A stretch of DNA of 64,000 nt from Clostridiales bacterium CCNA10 (GTDB taxonomy: Bacteria > Bacillota > Clostridia > Oscillospirales > Oscillospiraceae): the NCBI GenBank assembly GCA_003573975.1, contig AP018533.1, forward strand, positions 248,001-312,000. Reading direction: 5' to 3'. How positions within the stretch are numbered: position 1 is the first letter of the stretch; every line of letters begins with the position of its first letter. A program made the position numbers and the translations under genes. The notes beneath the pieces are model-generated. The model had not been told where the DNA came from. It did not search any database and worked only from the letters and a program-made list of their open reading frames with translations. Of the stretch, positions 8,391-17,266 are shown one piece after another.

Positions 8391-10241
8391 TCAGTTGTAG
8401 GTTGGCCTGCCGTATGCGTAGAAATGGGACTGCCAGTAGCTCGTGTTCAGGTTGGAATACTGGATGGGATCGCCGCAGTGCAGCATCATCCCGTCGCCAA
8501 CATAGATACCCACATGGGACACACCGCTGGTGTCATAGGTGCCCACGAAGAACACCAGATCGCCCGGCTGCGGATCGGATACCCGTGCAGAAATGTTGTA
8601 AAGGCCCTGGGCTCCCAGCCGCCCGGTATTGCATAGGCCGCTGTTGGTCAACACATAGCTGACGAAGCCGCTGCAATCGAAAGAAGTGCTGGGGCTGCTG
8701 CCGCCCCACACATAGGGATAGCCCAAATACTTTTCCGCCTCGGTGATAAGGGTATTGAACCGCTCGTCCGTGAGATATTCAGCGGGAATCTCCCAGGCGG
8801 TGGGAGGGTTTTCGATGTACTTGTTCACATACCCGGAGGACGGAAACAGGTCGGGACGGTTGCCCAGGGTGGACATATAGGTGGCATACAAGGAAAGCTG
8901 TTCCTCGCCCATCATGTAGACCGGCACATGGGAGAGGTCGAAGTTTTCCAGTGTGACGGTGCAAATGGTCCAGGTATAGGGCACCCGAACCGTATAGGTG
9001 TTGCCCTCGCTGTCTGTCCTTGTTTCCGTCCGATAGCGGGTCTCCGTGGTCACGGTTTCGGTGAGAATGTATTGCTTGTCAAAGAGGGTTTGAAGGTCCC
9101 CCTGTACCTGGTCGATGGTGAACACCCCTTCATGGAGCGCCGACAGAATGGAGACCAGCACATAGGGGTCATGTTCGATCTCGTCCAGGTCGAAGTGATA
9201 CTCGTCATAGTCGTGGGTGGCCTCGTAGGTATCCAGGTATTCCCGCAATTCGTTCTCTTTGGCGCAGTAGGCTTCTTCCGCCACCAGCATATCGGAGTCC
9301 TCGGACAGATAGGAGGACGCCATGATGTTGGACACCCCGCCGCCGAACATGGAGGAACAGGATTGCAGGGAGCCCAGCAGCATCACCAGCAGAAGACCGA
9401 TGCCGCCCACGATTAACGCACCCTTCCAATGCCGTTTCAGGAAAAGGGCGGTTCGCTTGGACTCCTGGGCGGTTTTCTTGGCCGCCTTTGCCGTGGCCTC
9501 CGCTGTTTTTCCAGCCTGGGCGGTCTTGCCCGCCGCCCGGTATGCCGCCGCATATTGCTTTTGCAGCTTCCGTTTCTGCCACAGGCGGGAGATGGGATTG
9601 GATGCAAGCTGGGGGGTCTCCGCCACGGCTTTCCGATAGTAGAAATCCGCATTGGCCTTGACCGCCGCCTGCTCCGCCTTTGCCGCGTCCCGCCAGGGTT
9701 TCAGCTTGCGTTCCGCCCGCCAGTTCTGGACGCGGCGGTTTCCGTAGCCCACAGCCTTCTCAAAGCTGCGTTCCCCCAGGTGGCCCGACTGGACGCCGGA
9801 ATTTTCCTGCTCCACCTCCCGGACTTTGCCGTGGATGGCGGCGCCCGCCTCCTGGATGGGGCGGGACAGCGGATTGGTATGCTGGGGGGATGGCGGTTTG
9901 GACAGAACAGCAGCCTTTGCCGCGTCCAGCCGGTCTGCTGCCTTGTCCGACTTGCGAATGGCCCCTTGCAGCTCCGGCATCGCCCGGTCAGCTTCGGAAA
10001 ACTGCAATCGGGAGGATGGGCGGCCCACTGCCGCCTCGCCCTCCCGGTAGGTTCTGCGCTGTTTCCGGTGCTTCTTTTTGGCTGCTGCCTGTTCCCGGTG
10101 CAGCTCCGCTCGGTCCACCGCTTTTCCAGCGGCACCCGCCGTATCGCCGGATACGGAATGGTCCTGCTCCGGCTCCCGGTGGTCGGAATAGGTGGTTTCG
10201 CCCGTGACCAGATTGACGGATACCGCCCCGTCACGGGTCAT
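8391..10241 (-). CDS. NlpC/P60 conjugation peptidoglycan hydrolase
   Basis: This is a 616-residue transfer protein. The N-terminus is long, basic and Ala/Lys-rich (about 1-260). A transmembrane helix follows (GALIVGGIGLLLVMLLGSL), then an extracellular VirB8/lysozyme-like region, then a C-terminal NlpC/P60 domain with the catalytic Cys in STSFDCSGFVSYVL and His in SGVSHVGIYVGDG. The start at 10241 follows AAGGAGGTG. It should open the cell wall for the mating channel and anchor the type IV secretion complex. Confidence 0.88.
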   Translation of the reverse strand: MTRDGAVSVNLVTGETTYSDHREPEQDHSVSGDTAGAAGKAVDRAELHREQAAAKKKHRKQRRTYREGEAAVGRPSSRLQFSEADRAMPELQGAIRKSDKAADRLDAAKAAVLSKPPSPQHTNPLSRPIQEAGAAIHGKVREVEQENSGVQSGHLGERSFEKAVGYGNRRVQNWRAERKLKPWRDAAKAEQAAVKANADFYYRKAVAETPQLASNPISRLWQKRKLQKQYAAAYRAAGKTAQAGKTAEATAKAAKKTAQESKRTALFLKRHWKGALIVGGIGLLLVMLLGSLQSCSSMFGGGVSNIMASSYLSEDSDMLVAEEAYCAKENELREYLDTYEATHDYDEYHFDLDEIEHDPYVLVSILSALHEGVFTIDQVQGDLQTLFDKQYILTETVTTETRYRTETRTDSEGNTYTVRVPYTWTICTVTLENFDLSHVPVYMMGEEQLSLYATYMSTLGNRPDLFPSSGYVNKYIENPPTAWEIPAEYLTDERFNTLITEAEKYLGYPYVWGGSSPSTSFDCSGFVSYVLTNSGLCNTGRLGAQGLYNISARVSDPQPGDLVFFVGTYDTSGVSHVGIYVGDGMMLHCGDPIQYSNLNTSYWQSHFYAYGRPTYN

Positions 10242-10276
10242 CTTCTGCACCTCCTTTTCGGGGGCTTTCCATTCTT

Positions 10277-11302
10277 TCAAGGTGCGTCACCTCCTGTTCC
10301 ATAGGGGCAGATGTTGACACAGGCCCCGGTTTCGATCATGGCGATGTACTGGAAAATGGGATAGGCCTGGGGTGGGCAGACCGCATTCCCCAGGGTTTTC
10401 AGCCGCAGCGCCCGGTTGTCGGTGTCCTCGGTCATGCGGGGGACTCCTTCCGGCTCGGCGGCCCAGAGGATACGTCCGTCCATTTCCGGGGGAAGCCCAT
10501 GAGCCATTCCACCCAATCCGGGTTCAGCGCCGCCGTCTCGGATAGCGGACACTCCTGCCGGATCACCTGAGCCGACAGGTTGGAGGACGGGGATTTGTCC
10601 CGGAAGGCCGCCGGTTTCAGAGTAGAACGGTAACCCTCCGACGCCGCCGGGGTCAGATAGAACACCGCCGCCGACAGGGACAGGCTCCAGATAGACCCGT
10701 CCTTGTTCCGCTTGCGGAATATCCCGTTGTCCGACAGGAATACATCCAGGTTGGCAGCGTCCCGTCCCGTGGATTTGTCGGAGGCAAGGGGTGTGGGAAA
10801 CATCAGCCGCGACGATAAAAGTTCGCTGGCGCTCATGCCATGCGCCGACGCCGCAAGCCGGAAATACGAATGGGAGAACAGCGTATCCCGCTTTTGCCAG
10901 GTCAAAAATCGTTTTGTCGAGCCCCATATTGATGAAGCCAGCAACATTTTCCCCAAGCACCCAACGGGGCCGCAGCTCGGCAATAATGCGGCACATCTCC
11001 GGCCACAGGTAGCGTTCATCCGCAAAGCCCCGCCGCTTTCCGGCGGTGGAGAAGGGCTGGCACGGGAAGCCGCCGGAGAGGATGGTGATAGTTTCAAGTC
11101 CTGTTTTCTCAAAAAACGCCTCCTTCGTGAATGTGGTGATGTCCCGGAACTTCGGCACATCCGGCCAATGCTTTTGCAGGATGGAATAGGGGTAATCCGC
11201 CCACTCGCATTGACAGACCGTTTCAAAGCCTGCCGCCTCCGCCGCCAGGTCCAACCCGCCAATGCCGGAAAAGAGGCTAACATGGGTGAATTTTATATTA
11301 AT
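10277..11302 (-). CDS. C5 cytosine DNA methyltransferase, possibly frameshifted
   Basis: The protein contains motif I (VSLFSGIGGLDLAAEA), the catalytic GGFPCQPFSTAG, GENVAG and the C-terminal LKTLGNAVCPPQ. Two oddities stand out. There is no ATG, GTG or TTG in phase ahead of motif I; ATT at 11302, 10 nt after GGAGG, is the likeliest start, and the first TTG (11254) would delete motif I. In the target-recognition part (about 10460-10810) this frame is Gly/Pro-rich, while the overlapping minus frame reads FPTPLASDKSTGRD and NPDWVEWLMGFPRKWTD, which look like methylase sequence. Two compensating frameshifts are suspected. Activity is therefore uncertain. Confidence 0.7.
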   Translation of the reverse strand: MNIKFTHVSLFSGIGGLDLAAEAAGFETVCQCEWADYPYSILQKHWPDVPKFRDITTFTKEAFFEKTGLETITILSGGFPCQPFSTAGKRRGFADERYLWPEMCRIIAELRPRWVLGENVAGFINMGLDKTIFDLAKAGYAVLPFVFPACGVGAWHERQRTFIVAADVSHTPCLRQIHGTGRCQPGCIPVGQRDIPQAEQGRVYLEPVPVGGGVLSDPGGVGGLPFYSETGGLPGQIPVLQPVGSGDPAGVSAIRDGGAEPGLGGMAHGLPPEMDGRILWAAEPEGVPRMTEDTDNRALRLKTLGNAVCPPQAYPIFQYIAMIETGACVNICPYGTGGDAP

Positions 11303-11331
11303 TGTATTGCTGCCTCCTTCAGTGTTAAATA

Positions 11332-11361
11332 AAAAAACCGCTTCAATTGAAGCGGTTTTTT
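11332..11361. terminator. Bidirectional hairpin terminator
   Basis: AAAAAACCGCTTCAA and TTGAAGCGGTTTTTT form a perfect 15-bp inverted repeat with U-tracts on both strands. It ends the minus-strand HEPN-like gene and separates this AT-rich insert from the methylase. Confidence 0.85.
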
Positions 11362-11362
11362 G

Positions 11363-12697
11363 CTACTTTAAATATTTTTTCTTTAGTTTGTCGTACTTAA
11401 TACGTTGTGGTTCATTAAAACTGTCCTCGTCAATTAATTCCAACGCTTGGAAATACCGATTACAACAATTCGGATAGCTTTTAATGCGATTTGCAACGAT
11501 TGTGTTAGAACGAGGAATTTCAAGCAATAGTTCTATTTCCTTCGGAGAAAAATTTTCAATCATTTTTTTGTAATAAGGAACAGCAGCGTGTGACACTCCA
11601 TATGGATTTCCGACATAACAGGTTGCAACCGTCTGCACATATTCTTCTTTAGTGCTAGCAGGTATGCGAGTTTTTGCAGTCAATTCATACAAATTTTTTG
11701 CAAAAGGTGGTTCGTTATAGAAATTGTCAAATCCTTGGTGCACTTTAAATAGGGAGGAACATGCGGCACGAATTATTGAATGCTTTTCCGAACCAGTCAA
11801 TAAATCCAGAAGTTCTAGTTTTTGAAAATATGCTCGTGAAGCCTTTGTGCGATCTTCGCTTCCTTTTGCAATATAACTATTATGCTGATCTATTAATGCA
11901 GATTCAATTTTGGTGTCAAACAAGTCGCGAACGCCTACACAAATAGAGAGGGCGTTTATTCTTGCATGTTCTTTTGAGTCTGGATCGCAATATATGCCAT
12001 GTAGCATAGGAATAAGTAAACTTCTTTGCGCGGGAAAAGTATTTTCGAGTTTTTCACACCAAGCGTCAATAGCATCTTGGTTTAGCTTTCCTGACTTAAT
12101 TGTGGTAACAAAGTCTGCAATTTGTATTCCTTGCAAAGCATAATCGGAGCTTATTCCATATTTGCAACAACGACTAATAAAGTTAATCAGTTCTCTATCA
12201 TCAATTTGAGCGATGCTTGGGTGAGCAGAGGAGAAATTATTTCGAATGTCCCTACATTGATTTAAGAAGAAATACCCTTCCTCTGATAGTAATTCTAATT
12301 TATGGCAGAGATCGAGAAGCTCGGCATCCATTAAATCATTAAGATCATCCTCTTCAAACTTTTTATTTAAGACTTGCGCTATGTACCCCAAACCGAAATT
12401 TTTTGCTCTTGTTCTCAAATTCAGAATTACTGCATTCCAAATATAGTTTATTGCACCGTCAAACAATCCAACAGATGTGGCTACACACATTCGCGCAATT
12501 AAGCCATCTCGTAATTCGGGAGGAATTCGAGAAATTTCTCTAGGAAGTTCTCTCCAAGCACACGCAATTTCTTCATTGGAAGCGATAATCTCTCGAGGCA
12601 AGCCAAAGGAACTTAATATATTACCAATGCTAGGTAGCGTGTTGTCCATGACATCAGGTAAGGCATGGCTGCTTTGTCTAGCAAGACTGTTGCTCAT
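11363..12697 (-). CDS. HEPN-like putative defence protein (ICE cargo)
   Basis: This is a 444-residue, mostly helical protein. CRDIRNNFSSAHPS contains an R-x6-H signature like the catalytic motif of HEPN RNases. It has clearly lower GC than the conjugation genes around it and its own terminator, as expected of cargo. The start at 12697 is taken after GGAGGGTCGCAG; a GTG 18 nt upstream is possible. I recognise no exact family. An abortive-infection or other defence role is an inference from the motif and setting. Confidence 0.7.
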   Translation of the reverse strand: MSNSLARQSSHALPDVMDNTLPSIGNILSSFGLPREIIASNEEIACAWRELPREISRIPPELRDGLIARMCVATSVGLFDGAINYIWNAVILNLRTRAKNFGLGYIAQVLNKKFEEDDLNDLMDAELLDLCHKLELLSEEGYFFLNQCRDIRNNFSSAHPSIAQIDDRELINFISRCCKYGISSDYALQGIQIADFVTTIKSGKLNQDAIDAWCEKLENTFPAQRSLLIPMLHGIYCDPDSKEHARINALSICVGVRDLFDTKIESALIDQHNSYIAKGSEDRTKASRAYFQKLELLDLLTGSEKHSIIRAACSSLFKVHQGFDNFYNEPPFAKNLYELTAKTRIPASTKEEYVQTVATCYVGNPYGVSHAAVPYYKKMIENFSPKEIELLLEIPRSNTIVANRIKSYPNCCNRYFQALELIDEDSFNEPQRIKYDKLKKKYLK

Positions 12698-12769
12698 CTG
12701 CGACCCTCCACTCACAATTTTTCTTTATTCTACCATAATCTTGCAGACAAATACAGCCCCTTTCTTCTG

Positions 12770-13063
12770 TTATTCTATATAGAAGGCGTCCAGCTCGCAC
12801 AGTTCCATGGCCTTCAGCCGGGCAAGGTCGGCCTTGTCGCCGAACACCAGGTAGCGGCCGGGGATGCTCCAGCGGTCAAACATCTGGTCGGCGATCTCGC
12901 CATACCGCCGGGCGGTGTCGATCAGATTCTCCATGTCCCGGCGGTCCTTGATCTTCCCGGCAAGGAAGGCAAGCTGGTGGAGCAGCCCGTAGAGATGGAC
13001 TTCCTCGTCGATGTGGGCCTCGTAGGTCTTTTCCTCAATGACATACAGCTTTTCCTGTTCCAT
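12770..13063 (-). CDS. Conserved small T4SS-operon protein
   Basis: This 97-residue acidic, helical protein starts 4 bp after the VirB4 stop, so the two are surely cotranscribed. I recognise no domain. The AT-rich HEPN-like insert begins right after it. Confidence 0.75.
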   Translation of the reverse strand: MEQEKLYVIEEKTYEAHIDEEVHLYGLLHQLAFLAGKIKDRRDMENLIDTARRYGEIADQMFDRWSIPGRYLVFGDKADLARLKAMELCELDAFYIE

Positions 13064-13067
13064 ATCC

Positions 13068-15470
13068 TTATCCCATCCTTTCCTCGTGTTCCACCTCGCT
13101 GGGCTTGGTGGTGAGCAGTTTATAGAGCTCGGTATCCTTCGGGAAGTCATCCGCAAAAGGCAGGATGACATTGTTGAAGAACAGTAACCCGTGGCCCGGC
13201 TCGGAGTTGGTCACATAGGCAAGTTGTTCAGAAGAAATGTTCAGCCGCTCCGCCAGTATCTTCCGGTCGCCCGCAGCCTGGTTGAGCATATAGATGAAGT
13301 CGCTGTTCTCCAGGATGTTTTCGATCTCCGGGGAGGAAAGCAGGTCTTTGGGGTTCTGGGTCGCCCCGGTGGGAATGCCGCCCCATTTGCGGAACCGTTT
13401 CCAAATCTCGGCGCTGTATGCCGCGGTCTGTTCCTCCTTCAGCAGAAGGTGGAACTCGTCCACGAAATACCAGGTAGACCGTCCAATCGCCCGGTTGATG
13501 GTGACGGTGTTCCACACTGCGTCCTGAACAATGAGCATACCCGGCTTTTTCAGGTTCTTGCCTAGGCCCTTGATGTCAAAGCAGACAAGGCGGTTGGAGA
13601 TGTCCACGGTGGTGTGGTGGTTGAAGAAGTTCAGCGAACCGTTTACATACAGGTCTAACGCCTGGGCTACCCGGTCGGCCTCCGGAATGTGTTGGGACAG
13701 CAGGGCGTTCATCAGGTCGCCCAGGATCGGCATATTCTCCGGCCGGGGGTCGGAAAAGTAGGGCTGATAGATCATCTGCACCGCCCGGTCAATGACCGTT
13801 TTTTCGATGGCCTCCAGGCCGGTCTTGCTGCCCATGATGAGCTCACAGAAGGACAGCACGAAATCACTTTTTAGCGCCAGCGGGTTTTCTTCCTCGGAGT
13901 AGTTGAGGTTGATGTCCAGAGGGTTCACATAGTCGGTGCTGGACGGGGACAGCCGGATCACCTGGCCGCCCAACCGCTTCACCAGAGGCGAATACTCGTC
14001 CTCCGGGTCGCAGATGATGACGTTATCCTGGGTCATCAGCATGATAAAGGTAATCTCCCGCTTGCAGCTCATGGATTTGCCGCTGCCGGGGGTGCCGAAT
14101 ACAAGGCCGTTGGGACAGCGGGATTGCTTGCGGTCCAGCAGGATCATGTTGTTGGAGAGAGCGTTGAGGCCGTAGTACATGGCGTCGCCGCCCATGAACA
14201 CCTCCTGGGTGACGAAGGGGACGAACACCGCCAGGGCCGATGTGGTCAGGCTCCGTTCGATCTTGATGCGATTGAGGCCCAGGGGCAAAGAGGACATCAG
14301 CCCATCCTCCTGCTGGAAGTCCAGCCGGGTCAACAGGCAGTTGTAGGTCTGGGCGACGCTGGCCGCCTGGGATACGGCAATCTCCAGCTTTTGCCGGGTC
14401 TCCGCCGTGTGCAGCACCAGGAAGGTCATGTTGAACATTCTCTCGTTGCGGGATTGCAGGTCGGTGAGAAGGTCCTTTGCCGCGCCGCCGTAGGTGGAGA
14501 GGTCGGAAGGAAGAATGTCCATATCGTAGCCGCTGCGCACCGCCCGTTTCTGCTCCTGTATCTTCATGGCATCCAGGTCGGTGATCTTCCGCTTGACCAT
14601 TTTGATGGCCTCGTTCTGGTTGATCCCCCGGATGTGCATGGTCACCATGATATTCCCATCCGCCTCCATGAAGTCGGTGAGGATGCGGTCGTGCATCTCC
14701 GGCGCCAGGATTTGCAGGAAGGACACGGCCCCGTACCGCCTGCCGATGCGGAAGGTACGGGTCTCCCCAAAATGGAAGGAGGACGGAGAAATGAAGTCCT
14801 TTACCGAAAGGCCGCTGGCCGGGAGCCAGTCCCATTCAAAGGCGAACTGCCCGCCCTCCGGGTGGAGGATGTTGTAAATCAGTTCCAGCCGTTCCTTTCC
14901 ATCCAGCACATGAGCTGCCGCCCCCATGACCTTGAAGCGGTTGAGAGTGTCGGCCTCAATGCGGGCAAACCGCGCCCGTGCTGCGGGAAGGTTCTCCGCC
15001 TCGATGGTCAGGGTCACATACTTGGTTTTCACATAGCCATTGTTGCCGCGCTTGTACTGCATCCGCAGGATGTCCACCGCCTCGTCCCGGATAGGGTCCA
15101 AGTCGTTGCCCTGTTTGGTGATGCCGAACATTTCATCGACGGCATTGCCTCCGCTGCGGCTGTCCAAAGTGACCTGGACGCCAATAGTGGGATCGTAGCC
15201 GTTATAAAAGTCGCAAAGGCTTTCAAAGATGCACCGCTGATCCTCCGGCCCCGCCAGGCGGTAATTCACATCTTCAAAGGCGATGGTCTTGGAGAAGGTG
15301 CCGCCCTCCAGCCTGCACAGGCCGTCGGGGAACACATTCTGAAACGGGATGCTGTCCTGCACCGTATGGTTTTTACCGTCGCCCTTCGCCTGCCGGATCA
15401 CCGCCTCGATCTGCCTGCGCTCGGCACGGGTGAGCTTACGCTTTGCCGGTTTTTCTGCCTTTTCTCGCAA
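13068..15470 (-). CDS. virB4: VirB4/TraE-type conjugation ATPase
   Basis: This 800-residue ATPase powers the type IV secretion channel. Walker A is FGTPGSGKSMS and Walker B lies in NVIICDPEDEY. FVDEFHLLLKEEQ and a late GATQNPKDLL segment are typical of the VirB4 C-terminal domain. Its start overlaps the PrgI-like gene by 35 bp. Confidence 0.93.
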   Translation of the reverse strand: MREKAEKPAKRKLTRAERRQIEAVIRQAKGDGKNHTVQDSIPFQNVFPDGLCRLEGGTFSKTIAFEDVNYRLAGPEDQRCIFESLCDFYNGYDPTIGVQVTLDSRSGGNAVDEMFGITKQGNDLDPIRDEAVDILRMQYKRGNNGYVKTKYVTLTIEAENLPAARARFARIEADTLNRFKVMGAAAHVLDGKERLELIYNILHPEGGQFAFEWDWLPASGLSVKDFISPSSFHFGETRTFRIGRRYGAVSFLQILAPEMHDRILTDFMEADGNIMVTMHIRGINQNEAIKMVKRKITDLDAMKIQEQKRAVRSGYDMDILPSDLSTYGGAAKDLLTDLQSRNERMFNMTFLVLHTAETRQKLEIAVSQAASVAQTYNCLLTRLDFQQEDGLMSSLPLGLNRIKIERSLTTSALAVFVPFVTQEVFMGGDAMYYGLNALSNNMILLDRKQSRCPNGLVFGTPGSGKSMSCKREITFIMLMTQDNVIICDPEDEYSPLVKRLGGQVIRLSPSSTDYVNPLDINLNYSEEENPLALKSDFVLSFCELIMGSKTGLEAIEKTVIDRAVQMIYQPYFSDPRPENMPILGDLMNALLSQHIPEADRVAQALDLYVNGSLNFFNHHTTVDISNRLVCFDIKGLGKNLKKPGMLIVQDAVWNTVTINRAIGRSTWYFVDEFHLLLKEEQTAAYSAEIWKRFRKWGGIPTGATQNPKDLLSSPEIENILENSDFIYMLNQAAGDRKILAERLNISSEQLAYVTNSEPGHGLLFFNNVILPFADDFPKDTELYKLLTTKPSEVEHEERMG

Positions 15471-15822
15471 TCCGCTTCACCTCCTGTTCCAGTTGGGATT
15501 GCCGCACCAAGGCGGAATAGAGATTGTTGGTCTGGTAGATGCGTACCTTCGGCCGAATGAATTTGTTCTGGATCAGATGGCCCAGGAACACTTCAAGCGG
15601 CTGCCCGTTCTTCTCATACATGGCGAACAGGAAAAAGGGCAGCATCACCAGGATCATGCAAAGCGCCGCCGTGGTGGTCCCCAGGCTCGCCTTTGCCAAA
15701 AAGAAAAGCGGCACGCCTACCAGCGCCGCCGCTCCGAAACAGATCACTTGTCGTTTGGTCAGCCCGAACAGGACCTTGCTCTGTATCCGGCTCAGGTCCT
15801 TCGGGATCGTTACATAAGCCAT
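15436..15822 (-). CDS. PrgI-family T4SS membrane protein
   Basis: This 128-residue protein starts MAYVTIPKDLSRIQSKVLFG, as PrgI-family proteins do. It has two adjacent transmembrane helices (about residues 28-70) and a basic C-terminal tail. It is encoded directly upstream of VirB4, its usual partner in Gram-positive conjugation systems. Confidence 0.9.
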   Translation of the reverse strand: MAYVTIPKDLSRIQSKVLFGLTKRQVICFGAAALVGVPLFFLAKASLGTTTAALCMILVMLPFFLFAMYEKNGQPLEVFLGHLIQNKFIRPKVRIYQTNNLYSALVRQSQLEQEVKRIARKGRKTGKA

Positions 15823-15971
15823 AACCTCACCTCCTTGATTTTACAAATAGCGAATAGTTTTCCGCAAAGGAAAAACTATTTTGGGGTTACTTGTCAACTT
15901 ATGTGCAATAAGAATTTTTTAGTTGCATATAATAAAAATGGACAAGCATTTACATAGGAGGGAGAGCGCAC

Positions 15972-16157
15972 ATGATTGCAGTAGTTCTCTTTTTTATTCT
16001 TTTGGTGGGAATCATTTCTATTTCTGCATTCTCCCTACTAAGAAAAGATGTTACAGAGTTTTCATTAAAGGCCTCTTTTCCATTTAAGTTAGAAATTAAT
16101 TTCAAGAAAGGTGGAGATGAAAATGGGGCCTCCAAGAAGAAGTTACATAGCCCTTAG
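15972..16157 (+). CDS. Small single-helix membrane protein
   Basis: This 61-residue ORF lies on the opposite strand to the transfer operon, in an AT-rich gap between PrgI and TrbL. A strong site (GGAGGG, 8 nt before ATG) and a TATAAT box near 15927 support expression. The N-terminus is a transmembrane helix (VVLFFILLVGIISISAFSLL), and the tail is basic (NFKKGG...SKKKLH). It ends inside the last codons of the TrbL gene. Its function is unknown. Confidence 0.6.
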   Translation: MIAVVLFFILLVGIISISAFSLLRKDVTEFSLKASFPFKLEINFKKGGDENGASKKKLHSP

Positions 16158-17020
16158 TGGGCGCCGAACAGGGATTTTGCAAGGCTGCCGGTCTTGAACA
16201 AGGTGTAGCACAGCAGGACCGTATAGCCCATGCAGCCCCAGATGGCCGCGGATATGTTGTCGCCGGATGTGGAGATGCCCTCCACCAGCACCGCATAGAT
16301 GCCCACGCAGATCATAATGAGGAATGCTTGGAAGCCCAGGGTCAGCAGGGAGCGAAGGTAGTTCTGCCCCGTGGAGCCCCACTCCCGGTTGACCATCGTG
16401 GCAAAGGGGATGGGGCCTATGGAGGTCACCAGATACACCTCAATCATTCTGCCGTAGATCACAAGGAAGATGCAGATGGAAAGTATCTGCGTACACAGCC
16501 CCACGAACACGCTCTGGAACCACAGCTCCAGCAGGGCGCCCACGCTCCAGTCGGCAAGCTGGGTCTCCAAATCGCCCACCACGCCGGAGATGTCGATGCC
16601 CGCATCCGAGATGATGACCCCCGCCGACTGGCTGACCACATTCTGCGCCACCTGGAACACCGCCATGACGATGTTCCAGGTGTTGGTGACAATCAGCACA
16701 GCGCAGAAGGTTTTGAAAATCCACTTGAAGAAAATCCAGGGGTCAAAGTCGTGGAGGTTGTTCTTCTCGATGATGAGCTGGATCAGCTCGTAGCACATGA
16801 CAAAGGTGAGGATGATGCCAGCGATGGGGACGATCACCGTTTCCGAGAGATTGCGGATCATGTTGAAGATGCTGCTGTTCCAGGCGGCGGGCGTCATGCC
16901 GACCTCCCCGGCGATCTCGCCCACCTTTGTATTCAGGGTATCAAACATCCCGGTCAGGTTTGAAATGATACCGTCAATGAGCAGTTCCTTGAACCACTCC
17001 TGAATCATATCCAATATCAA
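16154..17020 (-). CDS. TrbL/VirB6-like T4SS channel protein
   Basis: This is a 288-residue polytopic membrane protein with about six hydrophobic helices, such as VIVPIAGIILTFVMCYELIQ and SICIFLVIYGRMIEVYLV. It is the conserved inner-membrane channel component of Tn1549-type transfer systems. The start is TTG at 17020, 9 nt after GGAGG. A double-truncated homologue is present at 35079-35634. Confidence 0.88.
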   Translation of the reverse strand: MILDMIQEWFKELLIDGIISNLTGMFDTLNTKVGEIAGEVGMTPAAWNSSIFNMIRNLSETVIVPIAGIILTFVMCYELIQLIIEKNNLHDFDPWIFFKWIFKTFCAVLIVTNTWNIVMAVFQVAQNVVSQSAGVIISDAGIDISGVVGDLETQLADWSVGALLELWFQSVFVGLCTQILSICIFLVIYGRMIEVYLVTSIGPIPFATMVNREWGSTGQNYLRSLLTLGFQAFLIMICVGIYAVLVEGISTSGDNISAAIWGCMGYTVLLCYTLFKTGSLAKSLFGAH

Positions 17021-17037
17021 GGGAGATCACCTCCTTT

Positions 17038-17071
17038 GCGGGGGCTCCCGCTGTGAAGCGAAAGCCCCCGC
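17038..17071 (-). promoter_or_regulatory. Hairpin ahead of the TrbL gene
   Basis: GCGGGGGCT and AGCCCCCGC form a 9-bp stem between the maff2 3' end and the TrbL ribosome-binding site. No U-tract follows, so it may act as an attenuator or an mRNA-stability element rather than a terminator. Confidence 0.4.
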
Positions 17072-17087
17072 CGGGTTTGGAGCAACA

Positions 17088-17174
17088 TCAGGTGGTGGAC
17101 AGCAGACCGGACAGCAGGGGGATCAGGGTGATGCCGATGAGGGCAACACCGCCGCCCGCCATGAGCTGTTTCAT
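17088..17174 (-). pseudogene. maff2 gene, 3' fragment cut by nested element
   Basis: The frame reads KQLMAGGGVALIGITLIPLL to a stop and is the C-terminal helix of a Maff2-type membrane protein. The N-terminal part is at 27562-27720. The two halves join at QLMA, where the integration repeat lies. No ribosome-binding site precedes this fragment. Confidence 0.85.
17158..17168. repeat. Left attachment repeat of the IME
   Basis: GCCATGAGCTG lies inside maff2 codons and is identical to 27569-27579. Confidence 0.8.
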
Positions 17175-17210
17175 ACCAAAATAGGTGTAAAACTCTGCTC
17201 GATGGCGGGC

Positions 17211-17230
17211 GGCGGCGTGTCAAGAAATTT
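17211..17230. repeat. Subterminal inverted repeat, left
   Basis: On the minus strand this reads AAATTTCTTGACACGCCGCC. It matches the plus-strand sequence at 27495-27516 with a small gap. Both lie about 45-55 bp inside the att repeats, so they may be recombinase-binding arms. Confidence 0.5.
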
Positions 17231-17266
17231 ATGGAATTTTTTTAGAACCGCCCCGGCGGGAACAGG

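Noticed and set aside
10432-11283. Second 283-codon minus-strand ORF overlapping the methylase
   Set aside because: Not a separate gene: its first half is not protein-like. Only its second half looks like methylase sequence, so it is treated as evidence for frameshifts in that gene.
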